The notes below the pieces were generated by a model that made no database searches, was not told the DNA's origin, and saw only the letters and a program-made list of their open reading frames with translations. A program made the position numbers and the translations under genes. DNA of 64,000 bases, taken from positions 4,154,001 through 4,218,000 of the forward strand of contig OZ251222.1 in the NCBI GenBank assembly GCA_965240325.2, given 5' to 3'. Each line of letters starts with the position of its first letter. The first letter of the stretch is position 1. Positions 10,901 through 19,157 of this stretch are shown here, piece after piece. The stretch comes from Rebecca billardiae RCC1528 (taxonomy: Eukaryota; Haptophyta).

Positions 10901-11964
10901 CGGAGTTATAACCGAGTGTGTCGGGAGGCTGGAAAGGCGACGCGCAGCTGGTGGCAGGTGGGCAAGGGCCGCCATCGTCTTCTAGGTCCTGCAGGTAGTT
11001 GTAGCCGATTTCTGGAGCTCATCGGCCACGGAGCTATCCTTTATCATCATCATGGCGGCCGCTGGTCCTTTCATATCGGCCAACCACATCACTGGCTCCT
11101 CTATAAGTACCCGCTCCTCTGCTCCACTATCCGGCGTGCGAGATCATATCCAATCGCTCGATCATCGGTTACACGACCTTTCGGGCCGAGCTGCTCATCT
11201 CTCGGCCGCCCCTGCTTGCCTGTGCATCGCCATCAGCAAAGCCCGAGGTCCCATCTCGTCTGCGTTCTTTGCTTGTGCTCGTTGCGAATATATATATATA
11301 TATATATGTGTGTCCTCCTGCTGCACAAATATATAGCGCTTATGTATCACTACCAGCGCCCGGAGTAGCGTCCGCGACGCAGATGAATCGGTCCGGCCAC
11401 CTAATTTACTCTCAGGAACACCGTACTGATTCGTAAACAGAGTTGACTGACTGTTACTGAGGAGTCGTGTCGAAGCCGACGAGACGTACAGCACCGCGGC
11501 GCACGGACTTATTATAGATAGCAGAGTCTTACTGTTAATAGAGCTCTACCGTAGCTATAGCGCTAGAGTCGGATGCCCGCCAGGCCGCCACGGGCACCAT
11601 TAACGGTCTCATCTTGTCGTCGTCGTCATCATCATTTAATTACTAATTAAACTCGTATTGACAGTTTTCAGATATTGAATATCTGACGTCGTCGTCATAG
11701 TAATACTACTCATAATACGACTCACGGGCATTATTCGATTCCGTATACGGCGGAACGAGCGCGCGCTCATCGAGCATGCACGTGAGATACAGTATACATC
11801 AAGCCATCAGCCTCAGCGGTCTGACTGCACAGTGCAGTCTGCCCAGCAGTTCAGGGCAGCCTCAGAGTCGGCGAGAGAGTTGCCAGTTGGGCCCGCGGCC
11901 CCGCCACTCAGGACGGCACGGAGGCTCCAAGCCTGGCATCAAGAACGGTCCAGCGCTGAGCTGC
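10901..11964. other. Intergenic, no gene seen
   Basis: Holds an alternating AT tract (about 11287-11307) and AT-richer sequence. Short open frames on both strands have no recognisable domain. The region lies downstream of psbU and may hold its 3' UTR. Confidence 0.4.
11287..11307. repeat. (TA)n microsatellite
   Basis: About 10 TA units, seen directly. Confidence 0.9.
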
Positions 11965-12420
11965 TTACGTGCTCTGGCGCTGGTTGATGCGCTCTTTGAA
12001 CATACGGCCAGGCGGCAGGACGGTGAGCTCGCGCTCGTACTTACGCATGATGTCCTTGTCCGCCTGCGTCATCTGCGGCAGCTTATACACATCCGACACG
12101 CTCTTGTACGGCCCATGCGACGCGATGATGCCCGCAACTCGTGGGTACATGCCCTGGAGGCTCATGTAGTCCACAATCATGGCGTTGTTCAGGTCGATCT
12201 TGCTGCTCCGCGCTTGCTGCGCCTCGACGACCTCATCATCAGGGATCTGGTTATTGATTGACGAGACGGCGGTCGCTCCGGCGGCCTGCACCAGACCGTT
12301 CACGAGAAGAGCTGATGAGGCCAGCGCACTGCGTCGAGTCACCACTGTCGAGTGAGTCGTCGTACCTGATGGCGTTGGGCCGACGAGAGCCAGGGCAGTC
12401 ACCACCGTGGCGAGCAGCAT
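11965..12420 (-). CDS. psbU: Photosystem II 12 kDa extrinsic protein PsbU, plastid-targeted precursor
   Basis: About 151 residues from the ATG at 12420; a longer frame upstream begins only with GTG. PsbU sits on the lumenal face of photosystem II and stabilises the oxygen-evolving cluster. The mature part has the family core: IDLNNAMIVDYMSLQGMYP, then a helix-hairpin-helix-like HGPYKSVSDVYKLPQMTQAD, and ends ELTVLPPGRMFKERINQRQS. The N-terminus is layered: a hydrophobic signal (LLATVVTALALVG), a Thr/Ser-rich transit part, then a twin-arginine RRSALASSALLVNG thylakoid-transfer segment. This is expected for a nuclear gene of an alga with a complex red plastid and Tat import. Nuclear psbU is typical of red-lineage algae and absent from green plants. 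Confidence 0.9.
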   Translation of the reverse strand: MLLATVVTALALVGPTPSGTTTHSTVVTRRSALASSALLVNGLVQAAGATAVSSINNQIPDDEVVEAQQARSSKIDLNNAMIVDYMSLQGMYPRVAGIIASHGPYKSVSDVYKLPQMTQADKDIMRKYERELTVLPPGRMFKERINQRQST

Positions 12421-12832
12421 GATCGTGTCGTGCTTCTTGCGGACGGGCACAGGACGGACGTCCAGTCAGTCGTCCACGGCTTCGCCGCTCGCGGCGCCCG
12501 CCCCGCGCGGTCGAACGAAGAGCGCGTATCCGGTTTATTCATCAACTGCAATTAGCTGCGCATCCAATCCGGTGTAGTCCCGTGTCGGAACTTGCCGACT
12601 CTAGCCCGGACCGAGCAGGCCGGCCGTGGGGTCCAGGTCACAAGCGGTCCTCGTCACTTGGCACCGCCTCTCTAGGGGCAGATCGTATGTGTATCCCGAC
12701 AACGTGAACATTAGAGTGCCCTTTGCCGCACCGTCACCGAGGCCCACCAAAACCAACTGCGCAACATCCTGCGGCATGCACACTGACTGACGTCTCCCCG
12801 GTCGGACCTCCGACGGCCCCGGGCCGGGCACG
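12421..12832. other. Intergenic between psbU and ABC gene
   Basis: No gene seen. It should hold the psbU promoter and the 3' end of the ABC transporter transcript, both on the minus strand. Confidence 0.4.
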
Positions 12833-14977
12833 TCAGCGGGTTGGGCGGCGGTGGGCCAGCGCGCTCGATGGGTTCGAGCCCGGGTCGCGCGGCGAGCCCG
12901 CCGGGAGCTCTTGCAGCTCCGGCGCCGCCGACACCGGCTCGACGGAGTACGTGCCGTCGCGCCGCATGTGCAGGTGCAGCTGGTGGAAGCGCATCACGCT
13001 CTCGCGGTGCGCGACCGAGAGCATCGCGATGCCCGCGTCGACGACGAGCTGCATGCAGGTCCGCTCGAGATTAGCGTCGAGCGCCGAGGTGGCCTCGTCC
13101 ATCAGCGCGAAGCGCGGTCTGTGGAACAGCAGCCGCGCGAACGAGACGCGCTGCTGCTCGCCGAGCGAGAGCACGTCCTCCCACGGCTCGAGTGTGTCGA
13201 GCCCAAACTGCTGCACGGTGCCCGCCAGCCCCACCTCGACGAGCAGCCGGCGCACGCGCTCGCGGCACGCGTCCGCGCCGCCGTGGCCAGGCGCGGTCGA
13301 GCCGCCGAGACTCGGCCGCGGCGAGCTCGCGTCCTCGGGCACCACGCCCGCCGCCGCAGCCCCGTTCGCCTTCGCCCCCGCCGCCAGGCCGCGCGCCTCC
13401 TCGCGCGGCAGCGGGTATGTCACCTGCTCGAGCAGGCTGCCCGGACACATGTACGGCTTCTGCGGCAGCACGAGCAGCCCGTCGTGCCCGATGTGCGCCG
13501 GGCGGAAGATGTCGCCCGCGTCGGCCTCCCACAGCCCGGCGATGCAGCGCAGCAGGCTCGACTTGCCGCAGCCCGACTCGCCCGTCACCACCACGGACGT
13601 GCCCTTGGTGACGGTGAGCGTGATCGCCTTGCCCAGCCGCCGCTTGCCGTCGGGCGTGGAGAAGGCGAGCGAGCGGCACGCGAGCGTCTCGGCCGAGTCG
13701 TGGGGCACGACGCTCGGCGGCGGCGCGGCGGCGATGGCCTCGAGCACGCGGTGCAGCTCGATCACGCGCTTGCTCAGGCCCGCGATCGTCGTGATCTCGG
13801 GCAGCAGCCCCGGCAGCGCCTGGATGGAGCCGGTGAGCATCTCGAGCGTGCCCAGGACCGCGCTCAGCTCCGCCACGTTGAACACGCGGCGCTGGCCGGT
13901 CCAGATGGAGGTGGCGGCGATGATCAGGCCGATGAGCGAGCCGCCCACCTGCGTGAACGTGATGCACACGATCAGCCGGAAGTACTGCAGCGAGAGCTTG
14001 CGCTGGTTCGCGATCAGCGCGCCGAACGCGCCCTCGAGACGCTCGCGCTCCGGCACGTCGCCGCGGTACAGCGCGATCGGCTCCGCGTACGTCTGCACGC
14101 GCAGGTGGCCGTGGCGGAAGTCGCCCTCGCGCGCCTCCTGCACGGCGGTCGAGCCGGCGATCGGGATCGAGACCAGCACGTTCACCAGGATCGTCAGCGC
14201 GTTGTACGCGTACGAGATGAGCGTGATCGACCAGCCCGCGCGCTGCACGCTCACGACCGTCGCCGCGATCGCGAGCGAGAGGTTGCTGAGCAGCGAGCCG
14301 AGCACAGAGCTGTACGGCGGGGAGACGCCGCCGCAGCACAGCTTCACAAAGTTGTTCACGTCGGACGCGATCCGCTGGTCCGGGTTGTCGCACTCGAAGA
14401 GCTGCACCTTGTAGAAGGCGTTGTCCTGCATGTAGGTGCGCTCCAGCGCGCGCGTCAGCGCGTCGCGCCAGCGGATGCCGGCGAGGAGCATCATGAGCGT
14501 CGCGGAGCAGCGCATCACAATGTACACGAGCACGATTCCGAGCGCCTGCGCCATGTCGCGGCCCAGCGCCGCGCCGTCGGCTGCCGCGCCGTGCGTGTCG
14601 CCGCCGGTGAGCTCGGAGACAATCCGCCCCGAGTAGACGGGCAGCGAGAGGCTGATGATCTGGGCGAGCACGGTGATGCAGCAGATGGCGAGCATCGTCG
14701 TGTTCTCCCAGTGCGAGCTGTTGCGATGCGCGATGCGCCACAGGCGCAGGATGTCGCGGAAGCGCCAGCCAAGGATGCGCGCGATGCGCTTCTGCGTCGA
14801 CGGAGCACCCGGGGACATCAGCAGCATGTTCAGCCGCGAGTTCCCGCGTGCGATCGCAGGCGTCTGCGGGCCGTGCTCCTCATCGAGCAGCGGCCGCGAG
14901 TTGGAGCGTATCGATGTCAGCTGCGCTTCGAGGGCGGCCGCGCCCAGCAGCTCGTCGAGCCGCGACGCCGCTGGCAT
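12833..14977 (-). CDS. ABC half-transporter, subfamily D-like (peroxisomal/SbmA-BacA type)
   Basis: 714 residues from a clear ATG at 14977. An N-terminal cytosolic stretch is followed by a membrane domain (about 95-380) containing CDNPDQRIASDVNNF, the NPDQR block of ABCD/SbmA-type exporters. The nucleotide-binding domain (about 420-690) has Walker A GESGCGKSS, a Q-loop region LPQKPYMCPGSL, signature LSLGEQQRVSFARLL, Walker B FALMDEATSALD, and an H-loop in SVAHR. All ATPase residues are present. A low-complexity Ala/Gly/Pro insert lies between Q-loop and signature. As a half-transporter it should dimerise. ABCD proteins move fatty acyl-CoAs into peroxisomes, or related substrates in plastids; substrate and membrane cannot be read from sequence. 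Confidence 0.85.
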   Translation of the reverse strand: MPAASRLDELLGAAALEAQLTSIRSNSRPLLDEEHGPQTPAIARGNSRLNMLLMSPGAPSTQKRIARILGWRFRDILRLWRIAHRNSSHWENTTMLAICCITVLAQIISLSLPVYSGRIVSELTGGDTHGAAADGAALGRDMAQALGIVLVYIVMRCSATLMMLLAGIRWRDALTRALERTYMQDNAFYKVQLFECDNPDQRIASDVNNFVKLCCGGVSPPYSSVLGSLLSNLSLAIAATVVSVQRAGWSITLISYAYNALTILVNVLVSIPIAGSTAVQEAREGDFRHGHLRVQTYAEPIALYRGDVPERERLEGAFGALIANQRKLSLQYFRLIVCITFTQVGGSLIGLIIAATSIWTGQRRVFNVAELSAVLGTLEMLTGSIQALPGLLPEITTIAGLSKRVIELHRVLEAIAAAPPPSVVPHDSAETLACRSLAFSTPDGKRRLGKAITLTVTKGTSVVVTGESGCGKSSLLRCIAGLWEADAGDIFRPAHIGHDGLLVLPQKPYMCPGSLLEQVTYPLPREEARGLAAGAKANGAAAAGVVPEDASSPRPSLGGSTAPGHGGADACRERVRRLLVEVGLAGTVQQFGLDTLEPWEDVLSLGEQQRVSFARLLFHRPRFALMDEATSALDANLERTCMQLVVDAGIAMLSVAHRESVMRFHQLHLHMRRDGTYSVEPVSAAPELQELPAGSPRDPGSNPSSALAHRRPTR

Positions 14978-15173
14978 GGTCGATGTCGTCGTGCGCGAGG
15001 ATCGGAGGATGACGCGATCGAGCGCGCTATTTCATCGACCGGCTGCCGCTCGCCAGGCTTCAGGTTGAAAGCGCCGGTCCGGACTTGGACGGCGGCGAAC
15101 TCCGGGAGCACCGAGCACTGGCTCCCCGGCGCGAGTTTTTCCTCGCGCCGGAGATCCGATTCATCAGCAACCG

Positions 15174-15794
15174 ATGGCGGCTGTGCACGGCAGCAGCACG
15201 CTCGCGCTAGCCCTCGCAGTGTCGTGCATGGTCGGTCGGGGGCTCGGCGAGGATACATGCGACGATCTCACGGTCGCCAATGTGACCAACGCCATGGGCG
15301 TCCTCTCCCAGAGGGCGTACTCCATCGAGCACCTCCCACACTACACGACGCGTGCGATCATGCAAACGGACTTGTGCAACCACATCAGCGGGGACGAGAC
15401 CCCCAACGCTTCCGGTGATCCCACCTCGGGCGGCGATGAGCTCGGGCTGAAATGTTTGACCGTGGCTAGGATAGATGCGGCCGTCGGGAACTGCTCGGAC
15501 ACGCCCTCGTGCAAGCCTCACCTCATTTCCCTCATCGGCACGGCTGGAACGACCTGTCGGCTCTTGGACAGCTACGGCTGTCTGCCAGGGTGGTGCACGG
15601 GCGGTGTGCTCGCCTCTTACTGGGCGGGTACATTCCCATCCCCCATGGACCATGTGTTGAAGGCCGCGCCATGGCTGGCAATCGTTGCCGCTGCTGCCGT
15701 CGCACTCGCAGTGGTGACGTCGCGGCATATCGCTGGCTGTGGACGCCGCCGCGGCGGCGCGGGCGCTTCGGCCGCTTCCTTGTCACAGTACTAA
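15174..15794 (+). CDS. Secreted, cysteine-containing single-pass membrane protein, unknown function
   Basis: 206 residues from ATG 15174. Signal peptide about 1-25 (STLALALAVSCMVGRGLG), then an ectodomain of about 140 residues with roughly nine cysteines (pairs such as CDDL, CNHI, NCSDTPSC, TCRLLDSYGCLPGWC) and N-glycosylation sites (NVT, NCS). A C-terminal membrane span (about 164-186, WLAIVAAAAVALAVV) is followed by a short Gly/Arg/Ser tail. I recognise no family. It is transcribed divergently from the ABC transporter (196 bp apart), so the two may share promoter sequence. Confidence 0.6.
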   Translation: MAAVHGSSTLALALAVSCMVGRGLGEDTCDDLTVANVTNAMGVLSQRAYSIEHLPHYTTRAIMQTDLCNHISGDETPNASGDPTSGGDELGLKCLTVARIDAAVGNCSDTPSCKPHLISLIGTAGTTCRLLDSYGCLPGWCTGGVLASYWAGTFPSPMDHVLKAAPWLAIVAAAAVALAVVTSRHIAGCGRRRGGAGASAASLSQY

Positions 15795-15891
15795 TTAGCA
15801 GCGGCAGGGTCCGAATGCGTGCAGCAGCAGGGCTGCGAGCTGTAGATCGTCAGAAACTGCGACGCCGTCGAATAATACGCGTGTCACATGC

Positions 15892-15985
<94 letters not shown>

Positions 15986-16508
15986 TACTTAACAGTTATC
16001 GGTCAGTAAGTGAGTCTGACTATCACTATGCCTATGGCTAACTAACTGAGGCTAACTTGATAAGTAGCTGCTAACAGTGCTTGCTGGCCCAATAATCGCG
16101 CTCTGATGACTCAGATTACCATCTTGATTGACTCATCTCATTCCCATACATCTACGGGCCGGCATCATCCTGATTGAGGCCCTTCTGCCCTCCTGGACCT
16201 GTGTCCTGATGTAGTGCTGAGTTTTCACGAGCACCGAGCAGTCGTCAGTCAGTGTCTGAAGTGAGTCAGAGTGAACGGTCATGAACTCACAGCATGAAAT
16301 CATGATGCATGATTCGTCATCATCAATCATCATGATTCATGAATATGATAACGCGAACGGGCCGCCTGACTGCCCTGACTCTGGCCCTGGGCAGAACTAC
16401 GGGATCTGCAGAGTCTCGGCACAGTCGGCCTGCGTCTCTGACAGGGGTTAACCGAAGCCAGAGCCACTAATGACAATGTTGAATCGATTTTCGGCCCGAC
16501 TGAATCGC
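15795..16508. other. Intergenic with large TAA microsatellite
   Basis: No gene seen. Contains the (TAA)31 tract and an AT-rich stretch of ATCATGATT words around 16300-16345. Confidence 0.5.
15892..15984. repeat. (TAA)n microsatellite, 31 units
   Basis: 93 bp of uninterrupted TAA. Apparent poly-Asn coding here is an artefact. Confidence 0.95.
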
Positions 16509-17711
16509 CTACTGCACGTGCTTGTGCAGCCAGGTGGTGATCATCGAGTCGTACTGCGCGGTGTGCGCAAACGCCTTGTCCGCCAGCTTCGCGCGCTGCG
16601 CCGCGTCCGGGCCCGCGGGCAGCGACTCGATGACAGACGAGTAGTCGGACGGGTCAACGACGATGCTCACGCGCTGGTGGTTCTTCGCCGACGCGCGCAC
16701 CATGCACGGCCCGCCAATGTCGATGTTCTCGACGCACGTCGCGTAGTCTGCGCCCTTGGCCACCGTGGCCTCGAACGGGTACAGGTTGACGACGACGAGG
16801 TCGATCGGCTCCCCACCGATCTCCTCGAGCTGCTTCAGGTCGGCCTCGATTGGCCGCGCCAGGATCCCGCCGTGCACGCGGGGGTGCAGCGTCTTCACGC
16901 GCCCGTCCATCACCTCGGGCGACTGCGTGTACTCTGACACGTCCGTCACCGCGATGCCAGCCTCACGCATTGCCTTGGCGGTGCCGCCCGTCGAGAGGAT
17001 CTTGACGCCATGCGAGGACAGCGCCTTCGCCAGGTCGGTGAGGTTCGCCTTGTCTGAGACGGACAGCAACGCGGTGCGCACTTTGCCCGCCATCATGGGG
17101 TTCGCCGGCGGCTCGGTGTACTGGTGCGTGCCCACCTGCTTGTGCAGCCAGGTGGTGATCATCGAGTCGTACTGCGCGGTGTGCGCAAACGCCTTGTCCG
17201 CCAGCTTGACGCGCTGCGCCGCGTCCGGGCCCGCGGGCAGCGACTCGATGACGGACGAGTAGTCGGACGGGTCGACGAGGATGCTCACGCGCTGGTGGTT
17301 CTTCGCTGACGCGCGCACCATGCACGGTCCGCCAATGTCGATGTTCTCGACGCACGTCGCGTAGTCTGCGCCCTTGGCCACCGTGGCCTCGAACGGGTAC
17401 AGGTTGACGACGACGAGGTCGATCGGCTCCCCACCGATCTCCTCGAGCTGCTTCAGGTCGGCCTCGATTGGCCGCGCCAGGATCCCGCCGTGCACGCGGG
17501 GGTGCAGCGTCTTCACGCGCCCGTCCATCACCTCGGGCGAATGCGTGTACTCCGACACGTCCGTCACCGCGATGCCAGCCTCACGCATTGCCTTGGCGGT
17601 GCCGCCCGTCGAGAGGATCTTGACGCCATGCGAGGACAGCGCCTTCGCCAGGTCGGTGAGATTCGCCTTGTCCGACACGGACAGCAGCGCGGTGCGCACT
17701 TTCTCCGCCAT
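16509..17711 (-). CDS. purH: Tandem double IMP cyclohydrolase (PurH N-domain) without transformylase domain
   Basis: About 400 residues from ATG 17711. IMP cyclohydrolase closes FAICAR to IMP, the last step of purine synthesis. Usually it is the first ~200 residues of bifunctional PurH/ATIC, followed by AICAR transformylase. Here residues 2-197 form one complete cyclohydrolase (MGS-like) domain and about 206-400 a second, then the frame stops; no transformylase follows. Key residues appear in both copies: Lys67 in [17 protein letters not shown], Tyr105 in NLYPF, Asp125 in ENIDIGG, Lys137 in RASAKNH (add 206 for copy 2). The open frame runs upstream to 18284, but that part is unlike any family and overlaps the neighbouring gene. 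Another in-frame ATG lies at 17918, so a targeting extension is possible. Confidence 0.85.
   Translation of the reverse strand: MAEKVRTALLSVSDKANLTDLAKALSSHGVKILSTGGTAKAMREAGIAVTDVSEYTHSPEVMDGRVKTLHPRVHGGILARPIEADLKQLEEIGGEPIDLVVVNLYPFEATVAKGADYATCVENIDIGGPCMVRASAKNHQRVSILVDPSDYSSVIESLPAGPDAAQRVKLADKAFAHTAQYDSMITTWLHKQVGTHQYTEPPANPMMAGKVRTALLSVSDKANLTDLAKALSSHGVKILSTGGTAKAMREAGIAVTDVSEYTQSPEVMDGRVKTLHPRVHGGILARPIEADLKQLEEIGGEPIDLVVVNLYPFEATVAKGADYATCVENIDIGGPCMVRASAKNHQRVSIVVDPSDYSSVIESLPAGPDAAQRAKLADKAFAHTAQYDSMITTWLHKHVQ
16521..17711 (-). repeat. 618-bp tandem duplication inside the purH-like gene
   Basis: Two direct copies with a 618-bp (206-codon) period, for example the CTTGTGCAGCCAGGTGG word at 16521 and 17139. 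They differ at only a few scattered positions, including silent ones. Confidence 0.9.
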
Positions 17712-18120
17712 TCCTGCGAGAGCGGCAGCGCGGTCGTCGGCTGGGTCGACGAGGTTGGACGTCGCGCGCTTTGACGCAGGAGTTGCGTCCGGGGAGCATG
17801 GAACCGGACAGTCACGAGTCAAATACCGGTAGTTAGCAGGGCCAGCCCGGCGTTTTGAAACAGTAGGGGCCTCTCGAGACTCGACGCGGAGAACCTGGGC
17901 CGGGTCGGGACGCCGCATGTTATCGCTGACGGCCAGTCGGCTTGGTCTATCCGTACCGATGCTGTCCGCACTTGCGGTCAGCCGAGCACGGCCCCTCAGG
18001 GCACCGACGGTGGGAATTGATAGTAGATAGACGGGCGTAGGCTTCGTAGTGGGACTGGGAGGCCGCGTGTGACGGCGGGTCACAGCAGGGACGTGCTCAG
18101 CAGCGGTCTGACCGAGCCTG
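17712..18120. other. Gap between purH-like and mL38-like genes
   Basis: Open on the minus strand, but the encoded residues are Arg/Ser/Pro-rich with no domain. More likely promoter/5' UTR of the purH-like gene than coding. Confidence 0.4.
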
Positions 18121-19023
18121 TCACGACTCACGCCTGACGGCAGAGAAGGCAAGGCCCCTAGGCACGAGTTGCGCCGCGCGCGCGAAGTCGCCAAGCGCCC
18201 ACTCCCGCCCCGCCGGCAGCGCAGATGCCTCCACGCGCCCCGCGCGCTGCTGGAAGCAAAAGTAGCCGACGCACACGTGGTCAAACGCGCTCAGGCCGTC
18301 CAGTGGGAACGGGCTCTCGCTGCGAGCGGAGCCAGCCGCCTCCGCCGCAGCGGGGGCGTATCTCGCGCGGTCACACTCGAGCAGCACGTCGCCGCGGGCG
18401 AGGTCGCACTCCGGGATGTTGCACACGAGCAGGTGCTGGTGCTGCTTTGCCGCGCCGAGCGCAGCGCTCCGCTTGGGGACGACGTGGTGCTGCAGCCACT
18501 CCTCGTCGACCGCGGCTGCGGCGAAGGGCGGGGCGAAGCTGACGCACGCCACGGTCCACGGCGCGTCGCGAAGCGCCAGCTCCTCCGCGCCCCTGCGCCC
18601 GCTCAGCTCCATCGGCGCGAACGAGACCGTGTGCTCTGCGCCGTACGCTGCGCGAGTGTCGAGCGCGTTGCCGTGCAGGATGTGCGTCGCGGCGCCGCTC
18701 TCGTCACCCACACCGACGCAGACCTCGACCGCAGGGAGGAAGGGCTTCAGGACCGAAGGGAAGACGCCGTGATACTTTGCAAAGTTGCGCGCGCGCTGGT
18801 GGCCTCCATGGTGCACCCAACGCGCGTTTGGCTGGCCGGGCGCGTGCAGCTCGAGCAAGCGCTCGTGCAGTGCCTCCGTACTCAGCGGCTCCTCGCGCAT
18901 GGGCTCGCCGGTGGAGAGGTCAGTCGAGAAGGCACGCGGTGCATTTGCACGCGCGCGCGCCCCTCGTACCGCGCGAGCGCACGTGGCACGTCGCGCCGCC
19001 GCCAACAGCGCGCGAGACGCCAT
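18121..19023 (-). CDS. PEBP-fold protein, probable mitochondrial ribosomal protein mL38
   Basis: About 300 residues from ATG 19023. The N-terminus is a mitochondrial presequence: no acids, many Arg/Ala, and an RAFS|T cleavage-type site near residue 35. The body has blocks in the order of phosphatidylethanolamine-binding proteins: [42 protein letters not shown]...[20 protein letters not shown], then [22 protein letters not shown]. The NIP...G block and PFP...G...F.CFQQ pattern are closest, in my reading, to mL38, the PEBP-like subunit of the mitoribosome large subunit. The ligand-pocket His of true PEBPs is not obvious. Fold assignment moderate, mL38 tentative. Confidence 0.55.
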   Translation of the reverse strand: MASRALLAAARRATCARAVRGARARANAPRAFSTDLSTGEPMREEPLSTEALHERLLELHAPGQPNARWVHHGGHQRARNFAKYHGVFPSVLKPFLPAVEVCVGVGDESGAATHILHGNALDTRAAYGAEHTVSFAPMELSGRRGAEELALRDAPWTVACVSFAPPFAAAAVDEEWLQHHVVPKRSAALGAAKQHQHLLVCNIPECDLARGDVLLECDRARYAPAAAEAAGSARSESPFPLDGLSAFDHVCVGYFCFQQRAGRVEASALPAGREWALGDFARAAQLVPRGLAFSAVRRES

Positions 19024-19157
19024 CACTCTCGATCGGCGGCACGTGTCGCCGTGTCGATCGTCTCGCGATCGTCATTATTTGTTTTATTTTCTGGTGCGCT
19101 GGTCTTTTTTTATCATCAGCAATCACAGCAGGCGCGGATGCAGCACGCGCGCGCCCG

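Noticed and set aside
15881-16009. Poly-Asn coding segment
   Set aside because: Simply the (TAA)n microsatellite read in one frame.
17712-18284. 190-residue N-terminal extension of the purH-like gene
   Set aside because: Overlaps the end of the mL38-like gene, is Arg/Pro-rich and lacks an ATG at its start; internal ATGs at 17918 or 17711 are more likely.
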